DNA of 64,000 bases from Streptomyces sp. AC555_RSS877. Its GTDB lineage: Bacteria; Actinomycetota; Actinomycetes; Streptomycetales; Streptomycetaceae. The position numbers were made by a program, and so were the translations under genes. The stretch's first letter is position 1; every line of letters starts with the position of its first letter. The notes under the pieces were generated by a model, which searched no databases, was not told the DNA's origin, and worked only from the letters and a program-made list of their open reading frames with translations. Shown piece by piece: positions 15,846 through 24,621 of the stretch. The DNA is taken from contig NZ_JAGMUK010000040.1 in NCBI RefSeq assembly GCF_019049245.1, forward strand, positions 492,149 through 556,148, given 5' to 3'.

Positions 15846-17483
15846 TCATGGGCCGGGTGCCAGTCGTAGGCCGTCGGCCGGCCCGAGGGAGGCGCCGGTG
15901 CCGGTCTGTCCGGGCGGGCCGACCGCCCGGGACCGCGCACGGTCGGCGCACAGGGCGCGCAACGGCACTTCGGGAGGGATCCGATGCCCCGTCAGCAGCC
16001 GGAACTGCTCCTGGACCTCGACGAGCAGCACCTCCCAGCCGTCGATGCCCAGCAGCCCGCGGGCGCGCGCCGCCTCCATCAGCGCGCTGGGCGGGTCTCG
16101 GTACGCCATCTCCAGCACGGTGGCCTCGGGGTCGGCCGTGGCGACGTGGAAGGGCGGCCGCTCCACCAGCGGTGTGGCCTGTACCAGTACGCCGTAGCCG
16201 GCGGCGCTGAACTCGGACAGCGGTACGTACGGGACGCGCATGCGCCGTGCGCAGTCCCGGCCCCGTGCCTGTCCCCGGTTGACGAGGGTCACCTGAGCCC
16301 CTGCCTCCAGCAGGGCCAGGGCGACCGCTCGCCCGGCCCCGCCGCATCCGACGACCGCCGCCCGAAGGCCCGCCGGGTGGATGCCTGCCCGGGCCAGGGT
16401 GTGCAGAGCCCCGACCGTGTCCGTGGTGTCGGCCCGCCACAGCCCCTCCTCCTGCCACAGGAGGTTCGCCGCACCGCACTGCCGGGCAGTCGGGCTCGCC
16501 ACGTCCGCCAGCCCGAGGGCGGTCTCCTTGTGGGGGGCGGTCACGGTCAGCCCCCGCACGGGCAGTCCGCTGTCCTCGCCGAAGCGGACCGCGGCCCGCC
16601 AGAACGGCGCCAGAGTCTCCGCCTGGAACGGGAGATACAGCGCCGGTATGCCCAGCGTGCGCAGCGCGGCGTTGTGCAGGCGCGGCGACAGCGAACGCCC
16701 CGGGTTGCGGCCCGCGATGCCGAAGAGGCCACGCAGCCGGGGCAACTCGGGCAGCCCGTAGTCGGTCACCAGTTGCTCGACGCTCGGCATGCCGTCCGGG
16801 CCCGGTGCCGAGACCCGGCCGAACACCACGGGCGCGCCCAGCCAAGGGGCCAGAACGCGGGTCCAGGTGCCGGCCGGTCCGGACGCGAACGCGGTGACAT
16901 CCCCGCGCCCGAGGCCGGCCAGCAGCGAAGGAGCCGCCGTGACGCCGTCCTCCGGCGCATGCTGTGGCCGCGCGCCCAGGGAGCGGACGTCGAGGAGGTA
17001 CAGCGCCGCGGATACGGCCTGCAGCGCGGCGAACCGCCCCCGCAGCGCGGCGTGGCCGTCTGTGCCCTGCCCGGCGTCCTGTCCGGTCGGAAGGGTCCCG
17101 TGCCATGAGACACGGCGCCGTCGGGCGGGCACGGCGGCCAGCAGCTCCGGCCGCGCCAGATCGTGGGGCCACTCCAGATCGACCACGTCGTAGTGGTCGG
17201 CCGCGCGCAGCAGACGCGTGAACCGCTCGACCGGGACGAGGTCGCGGCCCTCGCCCCGCGCACGGGTGCGCAGACAGTACGTCAGGGTGCCCGTGAAGTG
17301 CTTGCGCAGCTGGGCGGGATCGGGGTCGCCGAGCAGGTCGGCCCGTACTTCCAGGGAATCGGCCACCCCGTCGAGGGAGCGCAGACGAGTGCTGTCGAGG
17401 TCGTCGGGTTCGGTGGCCACAGCCACCAGTCGGGCCCGGCGCACCGCACCAGAGCGGACGCTGCTCCGATCGGTCAGCTCCAA
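15846..17483 (-). CDS. Type I 3-dehydroquinate dehydratase / shikimate dehydrogenase fusion with a degenerate dehydratase site
   Basis: I place the start at TTG 17483, behind GGAGGAG and overlapping the nitroreductase stop; this gives 545 residues. Residues 15-225 form a type I dehydroquinase-like barrel: Glu in LEVRAD (45), Arg in YCLRTRA (72), His in VSWHGT (128) and Arg in GPAGTWTR (209) are kept. The Schiff-base lysine is not: the expected strand reads AALYLLDV, and the only lysine in the domain is at residue 61. Residues 250-520 are a shikimate dehydrogenase with SLSPRLHN, VTAPHKE (Lys 319), TTDTVG (Asp 355), GCGGAGRA and NRGQAR. The dehydrogenase half looks competent and could reduce a shikimate-like ketone. 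Its place in a tailoring operon argues against housekeeping shikimate synthesis. Confidence 0.85.
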   Translation of the reverse strand: MELTDRSSVRSGAVRRARLVAVATEPDDLDSTRLRSLDGVADSLEVRADLLGDPDPAQLRKHFTGTLTYCLRTRARGEGRDLVPVERFTRLLRAADHYDVVDLEWPHDLARPELLAAVPARRRRVSWHGTLPTGQDAGQGTDGHAALRGRFAALQAVSAALYLLDVRSLGARPQHAPEDGVTAAPSLLAGLGRGDVTAFASGPAGTWTRVLAPWLGAPVVFGRVSAPGPDGMPSVEQLVTDYGLPELPRLRGLFGIAGRNPGRSLSPRLHNAALRTLGIPALYLPFQAETLAPFWRAAVRFGEDSGLPVRGLTVTAPHKETALGLADVASPTARQCGAANLLWQEEGLWRADTTDTVGALHTLARAGIHPAGLRAAVVGCGGAGRAVALALLEAGAQVTLVNRGQARGRDCARRMRVPYVPLSEFSAAGYGVLVQATPLVERPPFHVATADPEATVLEMAYRDPPSALMEAARARGLLGIDGWEVLLVEVQEQFRLLTGHRIPPEVPLRALCADRARSRAVGPPGQTGTGASLGPADGLRLAPGP

Positions 17484-18220
17484 TGAACGTACTCCTCCAG
17501 TCGAGCCCGTGTCGGGACGAACCGGTTGACCGGGGCCGCCTCGTCGGGGTATCCGACGGCCATGGTGCAGACGATGATCCGGTCGGCGTCGATGTCCAGC
17601 TTCCGTCGCAGCGCGTCCGCGTAGCCCACGACGCTGAACTGCGGGCAACTGCCGAGTCCTCGGGCCACCAGGCCGAGCATGACGTTCTGCAGGAAGAGTC
17701 CGGCTTCCAGGAACGTCCCGGGTACCGCGTCGCCGGAAACGTGGCAGACCAGGGCGGCCGGCGCGCCGTAGAAGCGCAGGTTGTCGCGGAAGTGAGCCCG
17801 GGCGGCCGAGGCGTCGTCGGGGGCGTGACCTTTGGCGCACAGCACTCCGGACAGGGCCGTGCGGGCGCGTTCGGCCGCGGTGTCGTCGAGCGTGGGCGTC
17901 CGGTTCGGGCAGTCCGGCCGTGGACGCTCTCCGCGGTCGAAGCCCTCGCAGAGCGTGCGGGTCAGCGCGTCCAGCGGGCTGCCGGTCACCACCGTCATCC
18001 GCCACGGCTGGACATTGCGGCTGGAGGGCGCCTGACCTGCGGTGAGAAGCACCTCGGCCAGAACGTCCCGGGGGATTGGCCGTTCGAGGAAGGCGCGCTT
18101 GCAGTGGCGGGACGCGATCAGGGACAGGCCGTCGTACGGCGGGCCGCTGCCCGCGACGCCGTCGTACGTCACGGCCTCCCTCGCCGGGTCCTGGTACCCG
18201 GGCTCGTCATGGACCGTCAT
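17474..18220 (-). CDS. Nitroreductase-family FMN flavoprotein
   Basis: A 248-residue protein; ATG 18220 follows GGGAGG and overlaps the preceding gene by 14 bases. The FMN-binding motifs are SRHCKRAFLERPIPRDVL and APSSRNVQPWR near the N-terminus, with GLFLQNVMLGLVARGLGSCP in the middle and MAVGYPDEAAPVNRF at the end, the order seen in BluB/NfsA-like nitroreductases. The family reduces nitro groups or quinones or dehydrogenates heterocycles (thiazoline, oxazoline). Which applies here is unknown. Confidence 0.86.
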   Translation of the reverse strand: MTVHDEPGYQDPAREAVTYDGVAGSGPPYDGLSLIASRHCKRAFLERPIPRDVLAEVLLTAGQAPSSRNVQPWRMTVVTGSPLDALTRTLCEGFDRGERPRPDCPNRTPTLDDTAAERARTALSGVLCAKGHAPDDASAARAHFRDNLRFYGAPAALVCHVSGDAVPGTFLEAGLFLQNVMLGLVARGLGSCPQFSVVGYADALRRKLDIDADRIIVCTMAVGYPDEAAPVNRFVPTRARLEEYVHWS

Positions 18221-19733
18221 GGGTGACTCCCTCCCTCGCGCCTCGACCGAGCCCGGCAGTGCGGACGTCGGGTCCGGGATCACAGTCCAGGAACTCGTGC
18301 AGACGGGTGCGGACCAACTCCTGGATGCGGCCGGCGCACTGGAGGTAGACCTCGGGTGGCTGCCCCTCGGGGTTGGGGACGTCACCGTGCGGGTCCAGGC
18401 AGAGAGTGCGGCTCTCCGCGTCGGGCGCCAGGGCGACCACCGCGTCGCGGTGCGAGCGCGTCATGCAGTAGATGACAGAGCTGTCGCGACACAGCCGGGG
18501 GGTGATCGGCCGCGCCCGGTGCCGGCGGGGGTGTACGGGGCCGGGCACCCGCCGTATGCCGAGCTCGGCCAGAGCGGTCCGGGCGGCGGGGACCAACGGT
18601 GCTCCGGGCCGTGCGGGGGAGACTCCCGCACTGGCGAAGCGCACGCCCCGCGCGCCGGCCCCCGCCTGCCTGGCATGGGCACGGGCGATGACCTCCGCCA
18701 TGGGCGAGCGGGAGGTGTTGCCACCGCAGACGAACAGCACCCGCCGGGTGGGTGTGTCGTGTTCCCGCCACCAGGACACCGCCGCCGGGTAGGACAGGGA
18801 CGCCATGGCGGTGACGATGAAGACGAGCGCGAGAAGCTGAGCGTTCCCCGGCACCGGGAGCCCGGCCAGCCCTGCGAGGGCGTACGAGGCGACGAGGCCG
18901 GACAGCAGACTGGCGCACCGGTTGGCCGGGACACACCAGGTGTACACGCGGGGATCGAGGTAGATCAGCGTGCCGAAGACGAACAGCACCTCGTAGGCCA
19001 TGCCGATGCCGACGGCCGCCCAGGCGGTGGGAGTGCCGAGGAAGGTGGTGAACCCGGTGCGTAACTCCGGTTGCCCGGCCAGGGCCGCTGACGCCAGGAT
19101 GCCGACCAGGAAAACGGGCGCGGCTGCGTGCTCCTCCACGAAATAACGGCGATCGGTTTCCTTCACTCCGGTCTTGGCCACGCGGCTCATGATCTCGAAC
19201 CGCCCCACGTACCCCACGAGATAAGTGAGCACACTCAACACCGTCGCCACGGTGAGGTGATAACTGGCCACATCGCCGAGAGCCACCGAAACAGCCAGCA
19301 GACTGAAAGCCAGTCCGGCCCACGCCGAACCGGGAACCTTCCGTTTGCGCGCCGAGTCGACCAGTGGGGAAAGGATGAGTACACCCCCGCGCATAAGAAG
19401 CAGCACGAGAAGGATGGAGACACCGGCGAAGGTGAAATTCAGCGTTGTGGTGGCGATGATGAGCGAGGTGAAGAATCCCGCCAGCAGCGTTGCCCGTACC
19501 GGTGTGCGGACGCGGCCCGTCCCGGGAATCTCACGCTGCCGTGCGTAGCGCCACCAGCCGCTAGCCATAAGGAAGAGTGGCATCACGGCGAGTTGGCCAA
19601 GGGCGGCGGCCGGCAGTAGCACCAGACCGTCGACCGGTTCCCCGGCCAGCGGCGAGACCCCGCTGGACACCGCCTTCACGAGTATGGCGTAGGGAATATA
19701 GGCAAGAAAGTATCCGAGTGCGAGCCAAGCCAT
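18207..19733 (-). CDS. Polytopic membrane protein fused to a low-molecular-weight protein tyrosine phosphatase (first gene of the operon)
   Basis: A 508-residue protein; ATG 19733 follows GGAGG. Residues 1-325 contain about ten hydrophobic segments with no family I recognise. Residues 331-485 are a low-molecular-weight tyrosine phosphatase: the P-loop VCGGNTSRSP carries the nucleophile Cys336 and Arg342, and the general-acid Asp451 lies in the D-loop sequence HGDVPNPEGQ. A catalytic phosphatase tethered to a transporter-like membrane domain is unusual. It could act on a phosphorylated product at the membrane or on a kinase-regulated partner. Codon 224 is TTA (19062-19064), which in Streptomyces requires the bldA tRNA and often marks secondary-metabolite control. 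The stop overlaps the nitroreductase start. Confidence 0.83.
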   Translation of the reverse strand: MAWLALGYFLAYIPYAILVKAVSSGVSPLAGEPVDGLVLLPAAALGQLAVMPLFLMASGWWRYARQREIPGTGRVRTPVRATLLAGFFTSLIIATTTLNFTFAGVSILLVLLLMRGGVLILSPLVDSARKRKVPGSAWAGLAFSLLAVSVALGDVASYHLTVATVLSVLTYLVGYVGRFEIMSRVAKTGVKETDRRYFVEEHAAAPVFLVGILASAALAGQPELRTGFTTFLGTPTAWAAVGIGMAYEVLFVFGTLIYLDPRVYTWCVPANRCASLLSGLVASYALAGLAGLPVPGNAQLLALVFIVTAMASLSYPAAVSWWREHDTPTRRVLFVCGGNTSRSPMAEVIARAHARQAGAGARGVRFASAGVSPARPGAPLVPAARTALAELGIRRVPGPVHPRRHRARPITPRLCRDSSVIYCMTRSHRDAVVALAPDAESRTLCLDPHGDVPNPEGQPPEVYLQCAGRIQELVRTRLHEFLDCDPGPDVRTAGLGRGAREGVTHDGP

Positions 19734-20471
19734 TCGCGTGACCCTCCGGGAGTTCCCCAGCAGTCATGCCGGTATTTCTCGGCGAAATATGCGGAAGAAC
19801 TGTGTCGAAGATTTACGTCCCCGCCGGTCCATGCGTCGATCAATGCGCCGACCTTGACGAGTGTGCAGGGATCCCGTGTCCTGCGCAAGAGCCCCGCCTT
19901 CTCCGATCTGCAGGAAGGTTTCATTCAGGACACGGAAATCGGCGTATTATCTGACGTCGCATGGGCGCCCGATTTCTCTGTTATGGCGTGCGCCCCTCTG
20001 TGCGCCGGTCGAATGCGTCCATTCTCTGCTCGTGCTACTTGCGTGCCTGCTGGAGGGCCCGTAAAGAGCGGAAAAGGAACGTGGTACTCAGGTGGAGATC
20101 GAGGCGTCCGGTGGTCTGACTGAGTGGTGAGCCATGGCCGGCCGGGCGGAGCGAGGCCTGGTTGCGTGGAAGAGGGCGGCGGCCGGAACCCGCTCAGTGT
20201 TGGCGGCCGGCGGCCGGCGGTTGGCGGTTGGCGGTTGGTCGGCAGGGGGCTCCGCTGAGACGCCCCCTTTCCACGCCCCCTTTCCACTGGAATCGGGGAG
20301 GAACGTCAGAACCGTTGACGCGCACTCGCCTCACCTCTACCTTCTGATCGATTCACCGAACTGGGTTCGAAATATCGATCACATGGTGTTGTACGTAGAG
20401 GTCCTCCCACCCGCCGGTCCTCCCGCTCGGCGCGGCCACTCACCCGCCCCCGCACGCACTCTGGAGAGCAC
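19734..20471. other. Divergent control region between the biosynthetic operon and the GH43-AbfB gene
   Basis: About 740 bases with no convincing gene on either strand. It should hold the operon promoter (to the left) and the GH43 promoter (to the right). It is locally AT-rich for this genome around 19760-19830 and 19920-20000. Low-complexity repeats occur: GCGGCCG/GCGGTTG units at 20200-20240 and two direct copies of CGCCCCCTTTCCA at 20261-20286. GTTCGAAATATCGATCAC at 20367-20384 has a partial dyad and lies about 90 bp before the GH43 start. Confidence 0.5.
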
Positions 20472-21869
20472 ATGAGCGCAAGTCCCAGCCCCGGTTCCCA
20501 CCCGTCGCGCCGACTGTTCCTCGGCATGGCCGCGACCGTGCCGCTGGCCGTGACCGGAACGCTGACCGTCGGCGCACTGCCCGCCTACGCCGCGGACTCG
20601 GCCTACGTCATGGGTTACTTCACCGAGTCCACGACCATGCTCGAGGCCGACTATGGCCTGCACCTGGCGGTGAGCACCGACGGACTGCGCTGGATGCCGC
20701 TGAACCAGAACAACCCCGTGGTCACCCCCACCGAGGGCGCGGGCGGTCTGCGTGACCCGTTCATCATGCGCAAGCAGGACGGCACCTTCGTCGTGCTCGC
20801 CACGGACCTCAAAGGCACCGACTGGAACTACAACAGCCAGTACATCCACGTCTGGGACTCCGCGGACCTGCGCACCTTCACCGGCTACCGCCGCGTGAAG
20901 CTGCACGACATGGTCACCCACAGCTGGGCGCCGGAGGCATTCTGGGACGCCGGCCGCGGCCAGTACGGAATCATCTACTCGTCCGTCAACTCCAGCGGAC
21001 ACAACGTGATCATGGTCAACTACACCACCGACTTCCGGACGGTCACCTCCCCGCAGGTCTTCTTCGACCCCGGCTACGACATCATCGACGGCGACCTCGC
21101 CGTGGGCGTGAACGGGGTCAACTACCTGTACTACAAGAGGGACCAGAAGCTCGTCGGCGCGCGGTCCACCACCCTCGCCCCCGGCAGCTTCACGCCCTTC
21201 AGCACCCCGGTTGCCCACGGCGGCACCGAGGCCCCGACCCTGGTGAAGTCCCTGACCTCCAGCACCTGGTACCTGTGGGGCGACACGTACACGCCCAACG
21301 GAGTCTTCTACGTCTGGCAGAGCAACGACCTCGCCGCCGGCACGTGGACCGCACTGGACCAGCGCGCCTACACCCAGCCCCTCAACTCCAAGCACTGCGC
21401 CATCGAGACGATCACCACGACCGAGTACAACAACCTCGTGGCGAAGTGGGGCTCACCCGCCTGGAACCGGCTGAAGTCCTACAACTACCCGGCCCGCTAC
21501 GTCCGCCACGCCAACTCCGTCGGCCGTATCGATGCCTACCCGTTCGACCCGTACCCCGACTCGCAGTGGAAGCTCGTGCCCGGCCTGGCCGACAGTGCGG
21601 GTGTGTCCTTCCAGTCGGTCAACTACCCCACCCGCTATCTGCGCCACTACAGCTACAACCTGCGACTCGACGAGAACGACGGCACCTCGACGTTCGCCGC
21701 CGACGCCACGTTCTACAAGACCGCCGGCCTGGCCGACGCCTCCTGGTCGTCCTTCCGCTCGTACAATTTCCCGACCCGCTACATCCGGCACACCGACTAC
21801 GTCCTGCGTATCGACCCGATCTCCACCACCACCGAGAAGGCCGACGCCACCTTCTTCGTCGGCTACTGA
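20472..21869 (+). CDS. Secreted GH43-like arabinosidase/xylosidase with C-terminal AbfB (CBM42) domain
   Basis: A 465-residue protein; ATG 20472 follows GGAGAG. Residues 11-41 are a twin-arginine signal (SRRLFLGMA ... LPAYAAD), so export is by Tat. The five-bladed propeller carries the GH43 acids in GGLRDPFIM (base, about residue 95), SWAPEAFWD (acid) and IDGDLAVG. From about residue 325 two AbfB repeats are visible (SYNYPARYVRHANSVGRID, then SVNYPTRYLRHYSYNLRLD and SYNFPTRYIRHTDYVLRID), which bind arabinofuranose side chains. It probably removes arabinose from arabinoxylan or arabinan outside the cell. Monocistronic. Confidence 0.88.
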   Translation: MSASPSPGSHPSRRLFLGMAATVPLAVTGTLTVGALPAYAADSAYVMGYFTESTTMLEADYGLHLAVSTDGLRWMPLNQNNPVVTPTEGAGGLRDPFIMRKQDGTFVVLATDLKGTDWNYNSQYIHVWDSADLRTFTGYRRVKLHDMVTHSWAPEAFWDAGRGQYGIIYSSVNSSGHNVIMVNYTTDFRTVTSPQVFFDPGYDIIDGDLAVGVNGVNYLYYKRDQKLVGARSTTLAPGSFTPFSTPVAHGGTEAPTLVKSLTSSTWYLWGDTYTPNGVFYVWQSNDLAAGTWTALDQRAYTQPLNSKHCAIETITTTEYNNLVAKWGSPAWNRLKSYNYPARYVRHANSVGRIDAYPFDPYPDSQWKLVPGLADSAGVSFQSVNYPTRYLRHYSYNLRLDENDGTSTFAADATFYKTAGLADASWSSFRSYNFPTRYIRHTDYVLRIDPISTTTEKADATFFVGY

Positions 21870-21994
21870 CGGGCGACTGACCAGCCGGACGTCATGCGGT
21901 GGCACTTCGGGACCACGCGGGGGCGGATTCCCCGGCCCCGAAGTGCTGCCGCAATTCGATTGGTGCCGTGTCGAAGACGCCCTACTGTGGCGCG

Positions 21995-22528
21995 GTGACG
22001 ACTCAGGTGATCATTCTCAACGGTGGTTCCAGCTCGGGTAAGTCCGGGATCGTCCGGTGTCTGCAGGCCGTACTGCCCCATCCGTGGCTGGCGTTCGGGG
22101 TCGATTCGTTCGTCGACGCGATGCCCGCGCGGATGCGGGCGTCGGACGAGGGAATCACGTTCGCCCCGGACGGCCGAGTGAGCGTCGGAGCGGACTTCCG
22201 GGCGCTCGACGCGGCCTGGATCGAGGGCATCGCGGCAATGGCCCGTGCCGGCGCCAGGGTCATCGTCGACGACGCGTTCCTCGGCGGCGCGGCATCCCAG
22301 GAACGGTGGCAGAAGGCTCTCGGCGGACTGGACGTGCTGTGGGTCGGCGTCAGGTGCGAGAGTGCGGTCGCCGCAGGCCGTGAGGTCGCACGAGGAGACC
22401 GCGTCCAGGGAATGGCCGCGTTGCAGGCGGATGTGGTGCACCAAGGAGTGACCTATGACCTGGAGGTCGACACGACGCACACCGAATCCCTGATGTGTGC
22501 GCGGGCCATCGCCGCCCATGTCGGCTGA
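21995..22528 (+). CDS. cpt: Chloramphenicol 3-O-phosphotransferase
   Basis: A 177-residue protein from GTG 21995. The frame is open further upstream but without homology. The P-loop is GGSSSGKSGIVR, the proposed catalytic Asp is in FGVDSFVDAMP, and IVDDAFLGGAASQERW and LDVLWVGVRCE follow. The overall sequence matches my memory of the S. venezuelae enzyme closely, in length (178) and throughout. It phosphorylates the primary 3-hydroxyl of chloramphenicol with ATP, inactivating it in the cytoplasm. No chloramphenicol biosynthesis genes are nearby, so it is a stand-alone resistance gene or acts on another hydroxylated substrate. Confidence 0.9.
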   Translation: MTTQVIILNGGSSSGKSGIVRCLQAVLPHPWLAFGVDSFVDAMPARMRASDEGITFAPDGRVSVGADFRALDAAWIEGIAAMARAGARVIVDDAFLGGAASQERWQKALGGLDVLWVGVRCESAVAAGREVARGDRVQGMAALQADVVHQGVTYDLEVDTTHTESLMCARAIAAHVG

Positions 22529-22728
22529 TCGACGGAGCCGCACCCTCGGTCAGTGTGTGAGCCCCAGAACGAGCACCCAGCCACAGCCGGCTCGAGTCGG
22601 CACGGTCTTCCTGTGAAGTGGCAGTGAAGATTCGGGACTTGGGGGTATCCGGGGACATACGTCCGGACTTCACGGGCGTCACACAACACGGCATGGCCGG
22701 CGCAAGGACCGGCCGGAAGGGCGGAAAC

Positions 22729-23469
22729 ATGGTGGTAGCCAGGACGCGGACCACTTGTGTGCTCGGTGCGCTCCTCGGGGGCGCGCTCCTTGTCTCCGGG
22801 TGCGGAGACGATTCCTCCGACGACGCCTTCTCGGGGCAGAAGGCCGATGACATCGCGGCCAAGGCAGTTGCCGCCACCGACAAGGCGTCCTCTGTCCACA
22901 TGAAAGGGACCGCCAAGGTCAAGGGGGCAAGCACAGTCGGACTCGACATCCGAGTGGACGACCAGGGCAACTGCACCGGAACCATCAGCGGCGACGGCGC
23001 CCGGGCCCAGTTGTTACGCAGTAAGGGCGGCGACGTCCTGATCAAGGGCGACCGTGCCTTCTGGACCAACTCGGCGCGCGCGGGCGGCGGTGACGCCAAG
23101 CAGGGCGAGCAGCTCGCCGGCAAGTTGGCGGGCAAGTGGGTCACCGCTCCCGCGGACGGACCGGACGCCGCCTTCTGCGACAAGAAGCGGTTCTTGGCCT
23201 CCATGGACCAGGACAAGACCGAACGGCAGGGGATGAAACGCGGGACAGAGACCGAGGTCGATGGCGAGGATGCCCTCACCCTGGAGAAGGAGCAGGAGGG
23301 CAACCGCATCAGCATGCATGTCGCCACCGAGGGGGAGCCCTACATCCTGAAGGCCGCGACCGCGGGCTCCGAGGACAGCACCATGACCTTTGACGACTAC
23401 GGCGAGAAGGTCAAGGTGCAGCCGCCGTCCCAGGACGAGATCGTCGACCCGGCGGACACGCAGGCATAA
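22729..23469 (+). CDS. Putative lipoprotein with one TTA codon
   Basis: A 246-residue protein starting at ATG 22729. A lipoprotein signal (LGALLGGALLVSGC) places it on the outer face of the membrane. The mature part is charged and resembles LppX/LprG-type beta-sheet lipoproteins in its pattern (VHMKGTAKVKGASTVGLDI, then a TISGDGARAQLLRSKGG strand), but I would not assign a family. The leucine codon at 23014-23016 is TTA, so translation may depend on bldA and occur late in growth. No partner gene is evident. Confidence 0.78.
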   Translation: MVVARTRTTCVLGALLGGALLVSGCGDDSSDDAFSGQKADDIAAKAVAATDKASSVHMKGTAKVKGASTVGLDIRVDDQGNCTGTISGDGARAQLLRSKGGDVLIKGDRAFWTNSARAGGGDAKQGEQLAGKLAGKWVTAPADGPDAAFCDKKRFLASMDQDKTERQGMKRGTETEVDGEDALTLEKEQEGNRISMHVATEGEPYILKAATAGSEDSTMTFDDYGEKVKVQPPSQDEIVDPADTQA

Positions 23470-23575
23470 CCACCGGGCTCCACTTCCCTTGACCGAGGAT
23501 GCGCTCGGGGGCGCAGCCGCGCCCGCACACAACGAAGAGGCGACCGTCGCGGCGCATGCGTTCGCGGTACGGCGC

Positions 23576-24523
23576 TCATGTGCCAGGTGCGTCGAGGCTG
23601 TCCACCTCCTGGGCGGCCTCGCGTGCTTGTCGTTCGGCGCGGGCCAGGGCGTCGGCCGCCGCCTGCCGCCGTTCCTCGGCTTCCTGTTGCTCCTGCTCGG
23701 CTTGCTGGAGGGTTTCGCTTGCCTGTTGCAGTTGTTGTTCGGCCGCGGCCACTTGTCGACGGGCCTGGACCTGACGGTCCCGCGCTCGTTTCAGCTGCGC
23801 ATCCGCGTCCGACTCGGCTGTGCGTTGATGACGGAGATGCTGCTCGGCCGCTTTGGCCGCCTTTCGCGCTCGGGTCAGTTCCTCCTGTCGGCGGCGGCGC
23901 CGGTCGGCGAGTTCGTCCTTCGCCTTGGGCCGCGCCGACGGCTGCGCGGCCTTTCCCTGGGACCGCTGGGACGGCTTGGGAGGCCTGGACGGCGGGCCGG
24001 CCGCCGCGGGGGTGGCGGTGGGAAACGTCGATGGCGGGACGAGAGCGGATGTCAGGCGGCCGGTGGCCCACTGGTCGGCCGCGTCCTGGTCGGCGAGTAC
24101 GGCGCGCAGGGTGGCTTCGACGTCCTGCTGAGCGGTGTCCGACAGCCGGTGACCGGCGTTCCGGGCGAGCTGTGCGGTCTGCCGGGACAGGGCGGAGACG
24201 ACACTGCGGCGCTGCTCCGAAAGCTCCTTGACCCCGTCGGCGTCCAGGGTCTGGTAGGCGTCGCGCAGCGCCTGCCCCAGCTCGAGGAAGCGCCGGCTCT
24301 CGTCCGGCTGGGAGCGCAGCAGCAGGTTGGCCGCCCAGGCCGCGAGGGTGGGGCGGCGGGCGGCATGGATGCGGCGGGCATCCTCCACGTGGCCGCCGGT
24401 CCTGGCGGCGGCGGCAAGGACCTCCCGGCGGGCCACGAAGTCGGACGGCGCCGTCGCGTACAGCTCGTCCAGAGCGGCCTCCACGTCGTGCCCCGCGCCG
24501 CCCCGGCCGCTCTTACGCTGCAT
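23576..24523 (-). CDS. Coiled-coil protein of unknown function
   Basis: A 315-residue protein from ATG 24523. The N-terminal half is helical (EAALDELYATAPSDFVARRE, ARRPTLAAWAANLLLRSQPD). A proline-rich linker at about 185-225 follows. The last 90 residues are an almost uninterrupted coiled coil rich in Gln, Glu, Arg and Ala (QQASETLQQAEQEQQEAEER). There is no signal peptide or membrane segment. It resembles a hypothetical protein common in Streptomyces, and its function is unknown. Confidence 0.75.
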   Translation of the reverse strand: MQRKSGRGGAGHDVEAALDELYATAPSDFVARREVLAAAARTGGHVEDARRIHAARRPTLAAWAANLLLRSQPDESRRFLELGQALRDAYQTLDADGVKELSEQRRSVVSALSRQTAQLARNAGHRLSDTAQQDVEATLRAVLADQDAADQWATGRLTSALVPPSTFPTATPAAAGPPSRPPKPSQRSQGKAAQPSARPKAKDELADRRRRRQEELTRARKAAKAAEQHLRHQRTAESDADAQLKRARDRQVQARRQVAAAEQQLQQASETLQQAEQEQQEAEERRQAAADALARAERQAREAAQEVDSLDAPGT

Positions 24524-24621
24524 GCTTTTCAGGGTCCACCGAGCCCGGCCACCGCGCACCCCGGCAGGCAGTTGCTCTGCCCTCAGCCGCTGACCGGCAC
24601 CCGAATCGGTGATCGTTTCGC

